64,000 bases of DNA from Flectonema sp. DT1601. Its lineage: Eukaryota; Euglenozoa; Diplonemea; Diplonemida; Diplonemidae. The notes under the pieces are model-generated. The model did not search any database, was not told the origin of the DNA, and saw only the letters and a program-made list of their open reading frames with translations. Below are positions 31,688 through 45,912 of the stretch, piece after piece. The DNA is taken from NCBI GenBank assembly GCA_964019425.1, contig OZ025829.1:372001-436000 (forward strand). Direction: 5' to 3'. The position numbers were made by a program, and so were the translations under genes. Every line of letters starts with the position of its first letter. Position 1 is the first letter of the stretch.

Positions 31688-31789
31688 GCTGGCAGGGAAA
31701 TACTCTCGCGGGGAAAAATTCTCGCGGATTTAGAAAAAATAAAAAAAACTCGCGGGTTTTTCCCCACAAGAATATTTCCCTTTACAGTA
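31688..31789. mobile_element. MITE copy 2
   Basis: Left end GGCAGGGAAATACTCTCGCG, interior CTCGCGG motifs, right end GAATATTTCCCTTTACAGTA. It sits at the truncated 5' edge of LINE L1 and is followed by R1 lead-in sequence. Confidence 0.6.
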
Positions 31790-32048
31790 TATAAATAAAA
31801 AACGTTGTATGAAAAAGGAAAAAAAAGAAAAAAAAAAGACCAGAAAAGGAAAGAGAAAATGAAAAGGTATAATATTATTGTGGGGATATGAGGGATAGCA
31901 GGGAGATGCTCTTTTTTTTTTTTTTTTTTTTTCTTATTTATTATTTAAAAAAAGGAAACAATCAGTTTAGCGTCTCGATCAGGACGGAAAATAGAAATTA
32001 ATCGACATAGTTGATCGATAGAAAAAAAACAATGATAACATTGTTTAT

Positions 32049-32084
<36 letters not shown>

Positions 32085-32470
32085 CTTTTAATTATTTTAA
32101 AGAAAAAACAATCAGTTTAGCGTCTTGACCAGGGCGGAAAATAGAAAGTAATCGACATAGTCGATCGATAAAAAAAACAATGATAACATTGTTTATTCCT
32201 TTTTTTTTTTTTTTTATTCTTTTTATTTATTTTTAAAGAAAAAACAATCAGTTTAGCGTCTTGACCAGGACGGAAAATAGTAAGTAATCGACATAGTCGA
32301 TCGATAAAAAAAAAACAATGATAACATTGTTTATTCCTTTTTTTTTTTTTTTTATTCTTTTTATTTATTTTTAAAGAAAAAACAATCAGTTTAGCGTCCT
32401 GACCAGGACGGAAAATAGAAAGTAATCGACATAGTCGATCGATAAAAAAAACAATGATAACATTGTTTAT

Positions 32471-32503
<33 letters not shown>

Positions 32504-32752
32504 CTTTTAATTATTTTAAAGAAAAAACAATCAGTTTAGCGTCTTGACCAGGGCGGAAAATAGAAAGTAATCGACATAGTCGATCGATAAAAAAAAAACA
32601 ATGATAACATTGTTTATTCCTTTTTTTTTTTTTTTTATTCTTTTTATTTATTTTTAAAGAAAAAACAATCAGTTTAGCGTCCTGACCAGGACGGAAAATT
32701 GAAAGTGATCGACATAGTCGATCGATAAAAAAACAATGATAACATTGTTTAT

Positions 32753-32784
<32 letters not shown>
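31790..32784 (+). repeat. R1 lead-in and six monomers
   Basis: Starts within the R2 spacer (AACGTTGTATGAAAAAGG), passes GATAGCAGGGAGATGCTC and runs through six R1 monomers up to the next R2 head. Confidence 0.85.
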
Positions 32785-32788
<4 letters not shown>

Positions 32789-33182
32789 ATTTCGATAAGT
32801 GGGAAGTAACGGACTGGGAGCTTTTGGCTCCTGCCCTATTCCCGACGTAAACTTTCTTTTTATTTTTTTTTTTTTTTTAACAGGCCCAAAGGGCGACAAT
32901 GATGGTTGCTGACCAAGGAATAATATTCAAATGAATTTTCGTTTCAAAGAAACGAACAGAATTAAGAGAGAGGTAGAGAAAAAAAAAAAAAAAAAAAAAA
33001 AGAAAGAATAGAAAAAAAATATGAAGAGGAAATAATCAAACATGAAAAAAAAAAAAAAAAATAAAATATAAATAAAAAACGTTGTATGAAAAAGGAAAAA
33101 AAGAAAAAAAAAAGACCAGAAAAGGAAAGAGAAAATGAAAAGGTATAATATTATTGTGGGGATATGAGGATAGCAGGGAGAT

Positions 33183-33220
<38 letters not shown>

Positions 33221-33473
33221 TTATTATTTAAAAAAAGGAAACAATCAGTTTAGCGTCTCGATCAGGACGGAAAATAGAAATTAATCGACATAGTCGATCG
33301 ATAGAAAAAAAACAATGATAACATTGTTTATTCCTTTTTTTTTTTTTTTTTTTTATTCTTTTTATTTATTTTTAAAGAAAAAACAATCAGTTTAGCGTCC
33401 TGACCAGGACGGAAAATTGAAAGTGATCCACATAGTCGATCGATAGAAAAAAGACAATGATAACATTGTTTAT

Positions 33474-33506
<33 letters not shown>

Positions 33507-33898
33507 CTTTTAATTATTTTAAAGAAAAAACAATCAGTTTAGCGTCTTGACCAGGACGGAAAATAGAAAGTGATCGACATAGTCGATCGATAAAAAACAA
33601 TGATAACATTGTTTATTCCTTTTTTTTTTCTTTTTTTTTTATTCTTTTTATTTATTTTTAAAGAAAAAACAATCAGTTTAGCGTCCTGACCAGGACGGAA
33701 AATAGAAAGTAATCGACATAGTCGATCGATAAAAAAAAAACAATGATAACATTGTTTATTCCTTTTTTTTTTCTTTTTTTTTATTCTTTTTATTTATTTT
33801 TAAAGAAAAAACAATCAGTTTAGCGTCCTGACCAGGACGGAAAATTGAAAGTGATCGACATAGTCGATCGATAAAAAAACAATGATAACATTGTTTAT

Positions 33899-33929
<31 letters not shown>

Positions 33930-34841
33930 CCTTTTAATTATTTTTTAAAGAAAAAACAATCAGTTTAGCGTCTTGACCAGGACGGAAAATAGAAAGTGAT
34001 CGACATAGTCGATCGATAAAAAACAATGATAACATTGTTTATTCCTTTTTTTTTTCTTTTTTTTTATTCTTTTTATTTATTTTTAAAGAAAAAACAATCA
34101 GTTTAGCGTCCTGACCAGGACGGAAAATTGAAAGTGATCGACATAGTCGATCGATAAAAAACAATGATAACATTGTTTATTCTTTTTTTTTTTTTTTTTT
34201 TTTTTTAATCCTTTTTATTATTTTAAAGAAAAAACAATCAGTTTAGCGTCTTGACCAGGACGGAAAATAGAAAGTGATCGACATAGTCGATCGATAAAAA
34301 AACAATGATAACATTGTTTATTCTTTTTTTTTTTTTTTTTTTAAATTCTTTTTATTTATTTTTAAAGAAAAAAAACGGAAAATAAAAATTAGTCGACAAA
34401 GTCGAACGATAAAAAAAAACAATGATAACATTGTTTATTCTTTTTTTTTTTGTTTTTTTTTATATTCTTTTTTATTAATTTTGAAAAAAAAACAATCAGT
34501 TTAGCGTCTTGACCAGGACGGAAAATAGAAAGTAATCGACATAGTCGATCGATAAAAAAAACAATGATAACATTGTTTACTCTTTTTTTTTTTTTTTTTT
34601 AAATTCTTTTTATTTTAAAAAGAAAAAAAACGGAAAATAGAAATTAGTCAACAAAGTCGAACGATAAAAAAAAAAACAATGATAACATTGTTTATTCTTT
34701 TTTTTTTATTTTTTTTTTTATATTCTTTTTTATTAATTTTGAAAAAAAAAACAATCAGTTTAGCGTCTTGACCAGGACGGAAAATAGAAAGTGATCGACA
34801 TAGTCGATCGATAAAAAAAAAACAATGATAACATTGTTTAT

Positions 34842-34878
<37 letters not shown>

Positions 34879-35950
34879 CTTTTTTTTTTTTTAAAGAAAA
34901 AACAATCAGTTTAGCGTCTTGACCAGGACGGAAAATAGAAAGTAATCGACATAGTCGATCGATAAAAAAAACAATGATAACATTGTTTATTCTTTTTTTT
35001 TTTTTTTTTAAATCTTTTTATTTATTTTTTAAAAAGAAAAAAAAAAAACGGAAAATAGAAATTAGTCAACAACGTCGAACGATAAAAAAAAAAACAATGA
35101 TAACATTGTTTATTCTTTTTTTTTTTATTTTTTTTTGTATTCTTTTTTATTAATTTTGAAAAAAAAACAATCAGTTTTGCGTCTTGACCAGGACGGAAAA
35201 TAGAAAGTGATCGACATAGTCGATCGATAAAAAAACAATGATAACATTGTTTATTCTTTTTTTTTTTTTTTTTTTTTTTAAATCCTTTTTATTATTTTTA
35301 AAGAAAAAACAATCAGTTTAGCGTCTTGACCAGGACGAAAAATAGAAAGTGATCGACATAGTCGATCGATAAAAAAACAATGATAACATTGTTTATTCTT
35401 TTTTTTTTTTTTCTTCTTTTTTTTAAATCCTTCTTTTTATTTTTTAAAGAAAAAACAATCAGTTTAGCGTCTTGACCAGGACGGAAAATAGAAAGTAATC
35501 GACATAGTCGATCGATAAAATAAAAACAATGATAACATTGTTTATTCCTTTTTTTTTTTTTTTTATTCTTTTTATTTATTTTTAAAGAAAAAAACGGAAA
35601 ATAGAAAGTAATCGACATAGTCGATCGATAAAAAAACAATGATAACATTGTTTATTCTTTTTTTTTTTTTTTTTTTTTTAAATTCTTTTTATTTATTTTT
35701 TAAGAAAAAAACGGAGAATAGAAATTAGTCGACAAAGTCGAACGATAAAAAAACAATGATAACATTGTTTATTCTTTTTTTTATTTTTTTTTTTATATTC
35801 TTTTTTATTAATTTTGAAAAAAAAAAAAAAACAATCAGTTTAGCGTCTTGACCAGGACGGAAAATAGAAAGTAATCGACATAGTCGATCGATAAAAATAC
35901 AATGATAACATTGTTTAATCTTTTATAATTTTTTATTTTTTTTTTTGTTT
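32785..35950 (+). mobile_element. R2 head plus R1 array of about 20 monomers
   Basis: A near copy of 23622-26650 with one additional monomer (around 34020-34160), which accounts for the shift in spacing from about 9165 to 9304 bp between the two blocks. Confidence 0.85.
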
Positions 35951-35969
35951 TAAAAAAAAAAAAAAAAAA

Positions 35970-37215
35970 CAAGCGGAATTGATCATAATGGGTGGTAGGG
36001 GTTGTTATAACTTCGTTTGAAAATTCTTCTTTTTTGATTTCTTTTTTTTTTTCTTTTTACAGGAGTTAAGATCACTTTCAGGAGACAACACATTAACAAG
36101 AGCAGCAAGCAGAGTTGACACTATCAATTCAAATTTGAAATACCGGGAATTAATTTACAAGGAGGTATCTCAAGTGACTTGGTATCTCTAGCGTGTCGGT
36201 ATCTCTGGAGTGCTGGTATCTCGTATGTGCGTTGGTATCTCATGAGTGATGGTATCTCTTGTGCATTAGAGAAACGAAAAAGAATGTCATGACCATGACG
36301 GAAGAATTGAGGAATTGAGTTAACATGTTCAATTTAACTTATTTAAACTTTTTTTTTTTTTTTAACAGACCGTAACTATTTGAAAATAAAATGTAGATGG
36401 GAAACAGTGAAAAGTAAAATGGATGATAAAATTAAATGAGAAATATGACATAACAGACCAGATAGAGAGTATTAAAAGGAAATTGAAAAGGAAAAGAGAA
36501 ACTAGGTTAACACTTATTTAAAATTAAGACCGGTTAGTCAGTTTAAGGTCTTGACTAGGACCAACAAAAAAGAAAGAAAAAAAAATTTAACGATCAAGCT
36601 GAGCTGATCTTGTTTTTATTACAAATAGGGGAGCGGGAGGGATGGAAGGAATAGAGGAAAAAAAAAAGAAAAGGTTGATCAATTGGATCTGATCGTCGAG
36701 AAGAGGAAATTTTTTTAAAGGTTGATCGGTATAGCCGATCGTTGAGAAAAATAAACAGATATAAATACAATCAGTTTAAATTAAAAAAAGAAAAAAAGAT
36801 TAACGATCAAGCTGAGCTGATCTTGTTTTTATTACAAATAGGGGAGCGGGAGGGATGGAAGGAATAGAGGAAAAAAAAAGAAAAGGTTGATCAATTGGAT
36901 CTGATCGTCGAGAAGAAGAAATTATTTTAAAGGTTGATCGGTATAGCCGATCGTCGAGAAAAATAAACAGATATAAATACAATCAGTTTAAATTAAAAAA
37001 AGAAAAAAAGATTAACGATCAAGCTGAGCTGATCTTGTTTTTATTTAAAATTAGGGGAGCGGGAGGGATGGAAGGAATAAAGGAAAAAAAAAAAAAAAAA
37101 AGGTCGATCAATTGGATCTGATCGTCGAGAAGAAGAAAACAATTATTTATAAAAAAAAAATGGTCGGTATAGCCGATCGTTGAGAAAAGAACAGATATAA
37201 ATACAATCGGTTTTG
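35970..37215 (+). repeat. R6 copy 3 and R3 array, three units
   Basis: R6 at 35970-36589, R3 units at 36590-37215. Duplicate of 26665-27910 at a spacing of 9304 bp. Confidence 0.85.
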
Positions 37216-37707
37216 GTGATCGACGAGTGGAGCGATCACTTGACAAGAAGGAAAAAGAAAGGACCGATTAATTGGGGCTTTGATTGTATTCCCAAGGCAT
37301 GTTTTTTTTTTTTTTTTTTTTATTATTCATTTACATTATTATTTTTTTTTTTTTTTTTTAAATTAATAATCACATTTTGTTCAAAAATATTTCATATTAG
37401 AGTAAAAGAAAAAGAAAAAAAGAAATAAGAGAAAAAAAAAAAAAAAAAAAACCATTGCTGGCCCCCTCACCACTCATAGAGGATGAGGAGGCCAGTAAGG
37501 CGTCACTCAAATCTATGCCAAGCCTTGGGAACTTGGATTGGGGTTTAGACCATTTATAATTAACAATTAACAATTAACCTGATTAACGTTATGATCTGAC
37601 GGACATAAACATATCGATAAAATAATACAAACAAAAACGAACAATAAATAATAAATAAGCTAAAAAACTAACTAAACAAAGTGATGTGAAAGTAAGGAAA
37701 AAGAGAA

Positions 37708-38116
37708 TTACAAGGGGGTGGAGTCACCGTGAACGTCATCAGCAGAACATCTCCTTCGATTGTAACGATATCTTGATGGAGGGGTTCGTTTTTTCAGAGT
37801 TGAACGCTCAGACTTTCTCGGCGGAGTTTCATTTTCCTCATGTTCTTCTGTGTCTGGCGGACTCAAACCTTCTGCCCATGAAGCTAATTGGAACTTCAGG
37901 GCCGCAATTTGAGACCGTGCCAAGGCGAGTTGAGCATTTAAATCGCTCGCCAGTCCCGTTAACATCATGGATTGCTCAAGCTGCTCTGCGTGAGTTGTAC
38001 ACCGTTGGTGATTCAGCTCCGAGAGGCGAAGTTGGGCATCCAGAAGTTGTTCTGAGAGCTCTGCCGCTTTCTCGTTTGTTTCGAGAGAGTCATCTACTGC
38101 TCGACAGTAGTTCTCG
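37708..38116 (-). pseudogene. LINE 3' fragment L4, cut at a duplication junction
   Basis: Same as the 3' part of L1 (with G at the site that differs from L2/L3), preceded by its UTR block at 37216-37707. At 38116/38117 it stops abruptly after AGTAGTTCTCGA and joins mid-monomer R1 sequence that corresponds to position 16772. This is a rearrangement breakpoint, not an element end. Confidence 0.85.
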
Positions 38117-39727
38117 AACCTTTTAATTATTTTTTAAAGAAAAAACAATCAGTTTAGCGTCTTGACCAGGACGGAAAATAGAAAGTGATCGACATAGTCG
38201 ATCGATAAAAAACAATGATAACATTGTTTATTCTTTTTTTTTTTTTTTTTTTTTAATCCTTTTTATTATTTTAAAGAAAAAACAATCAGTTTAGCGTCTT
38301 GACCAGGACGGAAAATAGAAAGTGATCGACATAGTCGATCGATAAAAAAACAATGATAACATTGTTTATTCTTTTTTTTTTTTTTTTTTTTTAAATTCTT
38401 TTTATTTTTTTTTTTTATTTTTAAAGAAAAAAAAACGGAAAATAAAAATTAGTCGACAAAGTCGAACGATAAAAAAAAAAACAATGATAACATTGTTTAT
38501 TCTTTTTTTTTTTGTTTTTTTTTATATTCTTTTTTATTAATTTTGAAAAAAAAACAATCAGTTTAGCGTCTTGACCAGGACGGAAAATAGAAAGTAATCG
38601 ACATAGTCGATCGATAAAAAAAAACAATGATAACATTGTTTACTCTTTTTTTTTTTTTTTTTAAATTCTTTTTATTTTAAAAAGAAAAAAAAACGGAAAA
38701 TAGAAATTAGTCAACAAAGTCGAACGATAAAAAAAAAACAATGATAACATTGTTTATTCTTTTTTTTTTATTTTTTTTTTTATATTCTTTTTTATTAATT
38801 TTGAAAAAAAAAACAATCAGTTTAGCGTCTTGACCAGGACGGAAAATAGAAAGTGATCGACATAGTCGATCGATAAAAAAAAACAATGATAACATTGTTT
38901 ATTCTTTTTTTTTTTTTTTTTTTTAAATCCTTTTTTTTTTTTTAAAGAAAAAACAATCAGTTTAGCGTCTTGACCAGGACGGAAAATAGAAAGTAATCGA
39001 CATAGTCGATCGATAAAAAAAACAATGATAACATTGTTTATTCTTTTTTTTTTTTTTTAAATCTTTTTATTTATTTTTTAAAAAGAAAAAAAAAAAAAAC
39101 GGAAAATAGAAATTAGTCAACAACGTCGAACGATAAAAAAAAAACAATGATAACATTGTTTATTCTTTTTTTTTTATTTTTTTTTGTATTCTTTTTTATT
39201 AATTTTGAAAAAAAACAATCAGTTTTGCGTCTTGACCAGGACGGAAAATAGAAAGTGATCGACATAGTCGATCGATAAAAAAACAATGATAACATTGTTT
39301 ATTCTTTTTTTTTTTTTTTTTTTTTTTTTAAATCCTTTTTATTATTTTTAAAGAAAAAACAATCAGTTTAGCGTCTTGACCAGGACGAAAAATAGAAAGT
39401 GATCGACATAGTCGATCGATAAAATAAAACAATGATAACATTGTTTATTCTTTTTTTTTTTTTTTTTTTTTTTAAATCCTTCTTTTTATTTTTTAAAGAA
39501 AAAACATTCAGTTTAGCGTCTTGACCAGGACGGAAAATAGAAAGTAATCGACATAGTCGATCGATAAAATAAAAACAATGATAACATTGTTTATTCCTTT
39601 TTTTTTTTTTTTATTCTTTTTATTTATTTTTAAAGAAAAAACAATCAGTTTAGCGTCCTGACCAGGACGGGAAATAGAAAGTGATCGACATAGTCGATCG
39701 ATAAAAAAACAATGATAACATTGTTTA

Positions 39728-39758
<31 letters not shown>

Positions 39759-39872
39759 TTCTTTTTATTTATTTTTTAAAGAAAAAACATCAGTTTAGCG
39801 TCTTGACCTGGACGGAAAATAGAAATTAGTCGACAAAGTCGATCGATAACAAAACAATGATAACATTGTTTA

Positions 39873-39903
<31 letters not shown>

Positions 39904-40302
39904 TTCTTTTTATTTATTTTTTAAAGAAAAAACAATCAGTTTAGCGTCCTGACCAGGACGGAAAATAGAAAGTAATCGACATAGTCGATCGATAAAAAAA
40001 AACAATGATAACATTGTTTAATCTTTTTTTTTTTTTTTTTTTTTTTATTCTTTTTATTTATTTAGAAAAAACAATCAGTTTAGCGTCTTGACCAGGACGG
40101 AAAATAGAAATTAGTCGACAAAGTCGATCGATAAAAAAACAATGATAACATTGTTTATTCTTTTTTTTTTTTTTTTTTTTTTAAATTCTTTTTATTTATT
40201 TTTTAAGAAAAAAAAAACGGAAAATAGAAATTAGTCGACAAAGTCGAACGATAAAAAAACAATGATAACATTGTTTATTCTTTTTTTTATTTTTTTTTTT
40301 TT
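38117..40302 (+). repeat. R1 array, about 16 monomers (duplicate of 16772-18958)
   Basis: Matches 16772-18958 at a spacing of 21345 bp, including the order of long and short monomers. Confidence 0.9.
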
Positions 40303-41073
40303 CATAGATGGAAGTGCCCTCCAAATTTGGAGGGCGCCTGGTGAAAATCAGCCACAAAAATTTGTAGGGCCAAAATAGGGCCATTGTAGGGCCAAAATAG
40401 GGCCAAAATAGGGCGCTGGAGGGCGCGTAGGGCGCTTTTTTAATTAAATTTAATATAATGCCGAGCTCATTTTGACACACCCCTGCCCTCAGCAAGGTCG
40501 AATCGCATCTTATTTGACTTTTCTCCGGTTCGCCCGATCAAATGCGTCTCTGGGATATCAGTTTACTTGCCACCAGTAAACTTCTTTTTTTTCTCACAAG
40601 GTACCGTGAAGACCGGCCTATTAACAGGTTAGCAAGAACGCACTCTCCCTCCTCGAATCCCTCTATATTCGACTTGGTGCATTCTGCGGGCTAATCAGCT
40701 CCTTGTAGATCTGGGATGCATCGTCCACTGAAATGAGTTTCAGCTTCAGGGATTGCAGCAGGCTCCGGAAGCTCTCAAGGAGTGGTCCATTGTTTTTGCC
40801 ATTGTTGACCGTCGAACCATGACCTGGAGGTCTCGGGTTCGAACCCCGTGACACCCTTTTTTCTCTTTTTCGAAAGACTGCCAAGCATGTCAAAAAAATT
40901 TTTTTTGGCTTCTGCGTCAAAATACTTGTGCGTCAGTGTAAGTCCCTGTCAATTTAGCTGTCTTATAGTAATAAAAAAGGAAAAAAAAAGCGCCCTCCAA
41001 AATAATATTTATATTAAAAGCGCCCTACAAGCGCCCTACACGCCCTCCAAATTGTAGGGCACTTCCATCTATG
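40303..41073. mobile_element. 771-bp inverted-repeat transposon, copy 2
   Basis: Same length and content as 18959-19729. Its left end is CATAGATGGAAGTGCCCT, an exact match to the inverted right end. Confidence 0.8.
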
Positions 41074-42119
41074 TTTTTTATTCTTTTTTATTAATTTTGA
41101 AAAAAAAAAAAACAATCAGTTTAGCGTCTTGACCAGGACGGAAAATAGAAAGTAATCGACATAGTCGATCGATAAAAAAACAATGATAACATTGTTTATT
41201 CTTTTTTTTTTTTTTTTTTTTTTAAATTCTTTTTATTTATTTTTTAAGAAGAAAAACGGAAAATAGAAATTAGTCGACAAAGTCGAACGATAAAAAAACA
41301 ATGATAACATTGTTTATTCTTTTTTTTTTTGTTTTTTTTTATATTCTTTTTTATTAATTTTGAAAAAAAAACAATCAGTTTAGCGTCTTGACCAGGACGG
41401 AAAATAGAAAGTAATCGACATAGTCGATCGATAAAAAAAAACAATGATAACATTGTTTACTCTTTTTTTTTTTTTTTTTAAATTCTTTTTATTTTAAAAA
41501 GAAAAAAAAACGGAAAATAGAAATTAGTCAACAAAGTCGAACGATAAAAAAAAAACAATGATAACATTGTTTATTCTTTTTTTTTTATTTTTTTTTTTAT
41601 ATTCTTTTTTATTAATTTTGAAAAAAAAAACAATCAGTTTAGCGTCTTGACCAGGACGGAAAATAGAAAGTGATCGACATAGTCGATCGATAAAAAAAAA
41701 CAATGATAACATTGTTTATTCTTTTTTTTTTTTTTTTTTTTAAATCCTTTTTTTTTTTTTAAAGAAAAAACAATCAGTTTAGCGTCTTGACCAGGACGGA
41801 AAATAGAAAGTAATCGACATAGTCGATCGATAAAAAAAACAATGATAACATTGTTTATTCTTTTTTTTTTTTTTTAAATCTTTTTATTTATTTTTTAAAA
41901 AGAAAAAAAAAAAAAACGGAAAATAGAAATTAGTCAACAACGTCGAACGATAAAAAAAAAACAATGATAACATTGTTTATTCTTTTTTTTTTATTTTTTT
42001 TTGTATTCTTTTTTATTAATTTTGAAAAAAAACAATCAGTTTTGCGTCTTGACCAGGACGGAAAATAGAAAGTGATCGACATAGTCGATCGATAAAAAAA
42101 CAATGATAACATTGTTTAT

Positions 42120-42152
<33 letters not shown>

Positions 42153-42545
42153 CTTTTTATTATTTTTAAAGAAAAAACAATCAGTTTAGCGTCTTGACCA
42201 GGACGAAAAATAGAAAGTGATCGACATAGTCGATCGATAAAATAAAACAATGATAACATTGTTTATTCTTTTTTTTTTTTTTTTTTTTTTTAAATCCTTC
42301 TTTTTATTTTTTAAAGAAAAAACATTCAGTTTAGCGTCTTGACCAGGACGGAAAATAGAAAGTAATCGACATAGTCGATCGATAAAATAAAAACAATGAT
42401 AACATTGTTTATTCCTTTTTTTTTTTTTTTATTCTTTTTATTTATTTTTAAAGAAAAAACAATCAGTTTAGCGTCCTGACCAGGACGGGAAATAGAAAGT
42501 GATCGACATAGTCGATCGATAAAAAAACAATGATAACATTGTTTA

Positions 42546-42576
<31 letters not shown>

Positions 42577-43121
42577 TTCTTTTTATTTATTTTTTAAAGA
42601 AAAAACATCAGTTTAGCGTCTTGACCTGGACGGAAAATAGAAATTAGTCGACAAAGTCGATCGATAACAAAACAATGATAACATTGTTTATTCTTTTTTT
42701 TTTTTTTTTTTTTTTTTTTTTATTCTTTTTATTTATTTTTTAAAGAAAAAACAATCAGTTTAGCGTCCTGACCAGGACGGAAAATAGAAAGTAATCGACA
42801 TAGTCGATCGATAAAAAAAAACAATGATAACATTGTTTAATCTTTTTTTTTTTTTTTTTTTTTTTATTCTTTTTATTTATTTAGAAAAAACAATCAGTTT
42901 AGCGTCTTGACCAGGACGGAAAATAGAAATTAGTCGACAAAGTCGATCGATAAAAAAACAATGATAACATTGTTTATTCTTTTTTTTTTTTTTTTTTTTT
43001 TAAATTCTTTTTATTTATTTTTTAAGAAAAAAAAAACGGAAAATAGAAATTAGTCGACAAAGTCGAACGATAAAAAAACAATGATAACATTGTTTATTCT
43101 TTTTTTTATTTTTTTTTTTTT
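41074..43121 (+). repeat. R1 array, about 15 monomers, second period of a tandem duplication
   Basis: From about 41330 this repeats 38510 onward with a period of 2817-2819 bp. The breakpoint falls in equivalent T tracts of two R1 monomers. Confidence 0.85.
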
Positions 43122-43892
43122 CATAGATGGAAGTGCCCTCCAAATTTGGAGGGCGCCTGGTGAAAATCAGCCACAAAAATTTGTAGGGCCAAAATAGGGC
43201 CATTGTAGGGCCAAAATAGGGCCAAAATAGGGCGCTGGAGGGCGCGTAGGGCGCTTTTTTAATTAAATTTAATATAATGCCGAGCTCATTTTGACACACC
43301 CCTGCCCTCAGCAAGGTCGAATCGCATCTTATTTGACTTTTCTCCGGTTCGCCCGATCAAATGCGTCTCTGGGATATCAGTTTACTTGCCACCAGTAAAC
43401 TTCTTTTTTTTCTCACAAGGTACCGTGAAGACCGGCCTATTAACAGGTTAGCAAGAACGCACTCTCCCTCCTCGAATCCCTCTATATTCGACTTGGTGCA
43501 TTCTGCGGGCTAATCAGCTCCTTGTAGATCTGGGATGCATCGTCCACTGAAATGAGTTTCAGCTTCAGGGATTGCAGCAGGCTCCGGAAGCTCTCAAGGA
43601 GTGGTCCATTGTTTTTGCCATTGTTGACCGTCGAACCATGACCTGGAGGTCTCGGGTTCGAACCCCGTGACACCCTTTTTTCTCTTTTTCGAAAGACTGC
43701 CAAGCATGTCAAAAAAATTTTTTTTGGCTTCTGCGTCAAAATACTTGTGCGTCAGTGTAAGTCCCTGTCAATTTAGCTGTCTTATAGTAATAAAAAAGGA
43801 AAAAAAAAGCGCCCTCCAAAATAATATTTATATTAAAAGCGCCCTACAAGCGCCCTACACGCCCTCCAAATTGTAGGGCACTTCCATCTATG
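43122..43892. mobile_element. 771-bp inverted-repeat transposon, copy 3
   Basis: Same as copy 2; present because the whole 2.8 kb segment is tandemly repeated. Confidence 0.8.
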
Positions 43893-44330
43893 TTTTTTAT
43901 TCTTTTTTATTAATTTTGAAAAAAAAAAAAACAATCAGTTTAGCGTCTTGACCAGGACGGAAAATAGAAAGTAATCGACATAGTCGATCGATAAAAAAAC
44001 AATGATAACATTGTTTATTCTTTTTTTTTTTTTTTTTTTTTTAAATTCTTTTTATTTATTTTTTAAGAAGAAAAACGGAAAATAGAAATTAGTCGACAAA
44101 GTCGAACGATAAAAAAACAATGATAACATTGTTTATTCTTTTTTTTATTTTTTTTTTTATATTCTTTTTTATTAATTTTGAAAAAAAAAAAAAAAACAAT
44201 CAGTTTAGCGTCTTGACCAGGACGGAAAATAGAAAGTAATCGACATAGTCGATCGATAAAAATACAATGATAACATTGTTTAATCTTTTATAATTTTTTA
44301 TTTTTTTTTTTGTTTTAAAAAAAAAAAAAA
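43893..44330 (+). repeat. R1 array, three monomers
   Basis: Corresponds to 19730-20150, ending in TTTAATCTTTTATAATTTTT. Confidence 0.85.
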
Positions 44331-44333
44331 AAA

Positions 44334-45223
44334 AAACAAGCGGAATTGATCATGATGGGTGGTAGGGGTTGTTATAACTCCGTTTGAAAATTCTTCTTTT
44401 TTGATTTCTTTTTTTTTTTCTTTTTACAGGAGTTAAGATCACTTTCAGGAGACAACACATTAACAAGAGCAGCAAGCAGAGTTGACACTATCAATTCAAA
44501 TTTGAAATACCGGGAATTAATTTACAAGGAGGTATCTCAAGTGACTTGGTATCTCTAGCGTGTCGGTATCTCTGGAGTGCTGGTATCTCGTATGTGCGTT
44601 GGTATCTCATGAGTGATGGTATCTCTTGTGCATTAGAGAAACGAAAAAGAATGTCATGACCATGACGGAAGAATTGAGGAATTGAGTTAACATGTTCAAT
44701 TTAACTTATTTAAACTTTTTTTTTTTTTTAACAGACCATAACTATTTGAAAATAAAATGTAGATGGGAAACAGTGAAAAGTAAAATGGATGATAAAATTA
44801 AATGAGAAATATGACATAACAGACCAGATAGAGAGTATTAAAAGGAAATTGAAAAGGAAAAGAGAAACTAGGTTAACACTTATTTAAAATTAAGACCGGT
44901 TAGTCAGTTTAAGGTCTTGACTAGGACCAACAAAAAAGAAAGAAAAAAAAATTTAACGATCAAGCTGAGCTGATCTTGTTTTTATTACAAATAGGGGAGC
45001 GGGAGGGATGGAAGGAATAGAGGAAAAAAAAAGAAAAGGTTGATCAATTGGATCTGATCGTCGAGAAGAAGAAATTATTTTAAAGGTTGATCGGTATAGC
45101 CGATCGTTGAGAAAAATAAACAGATATAAATACAATCAGTTTAAATTAAAAAAAGAAAAAAAGATTAACGATCAAGCTGAGCTGATCTTGTTTTTATTAC
45201 AAATAGGGGAGCGGGAGGGATGG
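44334..45223 (+). repeat. R6 copy 4 and first R3 unit
   Basis: R6 at 44334-44951, R3 from 44952. Duplicate of 20172-21057. Confidence 0.85.
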
Positions 45224-45623
45224 AGAATTTCGATAAAGTGGGAAGTAACGGACTGGGAGCTTTTGGCTCCTGCCCTATTCCCGATGTAAACTTTCTTTTT
45301 ATTTTTATTTTTTTTTAACAGGCCCAAAGGGCGACAATGATGGTTGCTGACCAAGGAATAATATTCAAATGAATTTTCGTTTCAAAGAAACGAACAGAAT
45401 TAAGAGAGAGGCAGAGAAAAAAAAAAAAAAAAGAAAGAAAAGAAAAGAGAAAAAAAAATGAAGAGGAAATAATCAAACATGAAAAAAAAAAAAAAAAATA
45501 TATATATAAATAAAAAACGTTGTATGAAAAAGGAAAAAAAAGAAAAAAAAAAAGACCAGAAAAGGAAAGAGAAAATGAAAAGGTATAATATTATTGTGGG
45601 GATATGAGGGATAGCAGGGAGAT

Positions 45624-45654
<31 letters not shown>

Positions 45655-45912
45655 CTTATTTATTATTTAAAAAAAGGAAACAATCAGTTTAGCGTCTCGA
45701 TCAGGACGGAAAATAGAAATTAATCGACATAGTTGATCGATAGAAAAAAAACAATGATAACATTGTTTATTCATTTTTTTTTTTTTTTTTTTAAATCTTT
45801 TTAATTATTTTAAAGAAAAAACAATCAGTTTAGCGTCTTGACCAGGACGGAAAATAATAAGTAATCGACATAGTCGATCGATAAAAAAAAACAATGATAA
45901 CATTGTTTATTC
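45224..45912 (+). mobile_element. R2 head plus two R1 monomers inside R3, duplicate copy
   Basis: Same insertion, same junctions as 21058-21753. It differs mainly in T-tract length. Confidence 0.8.
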
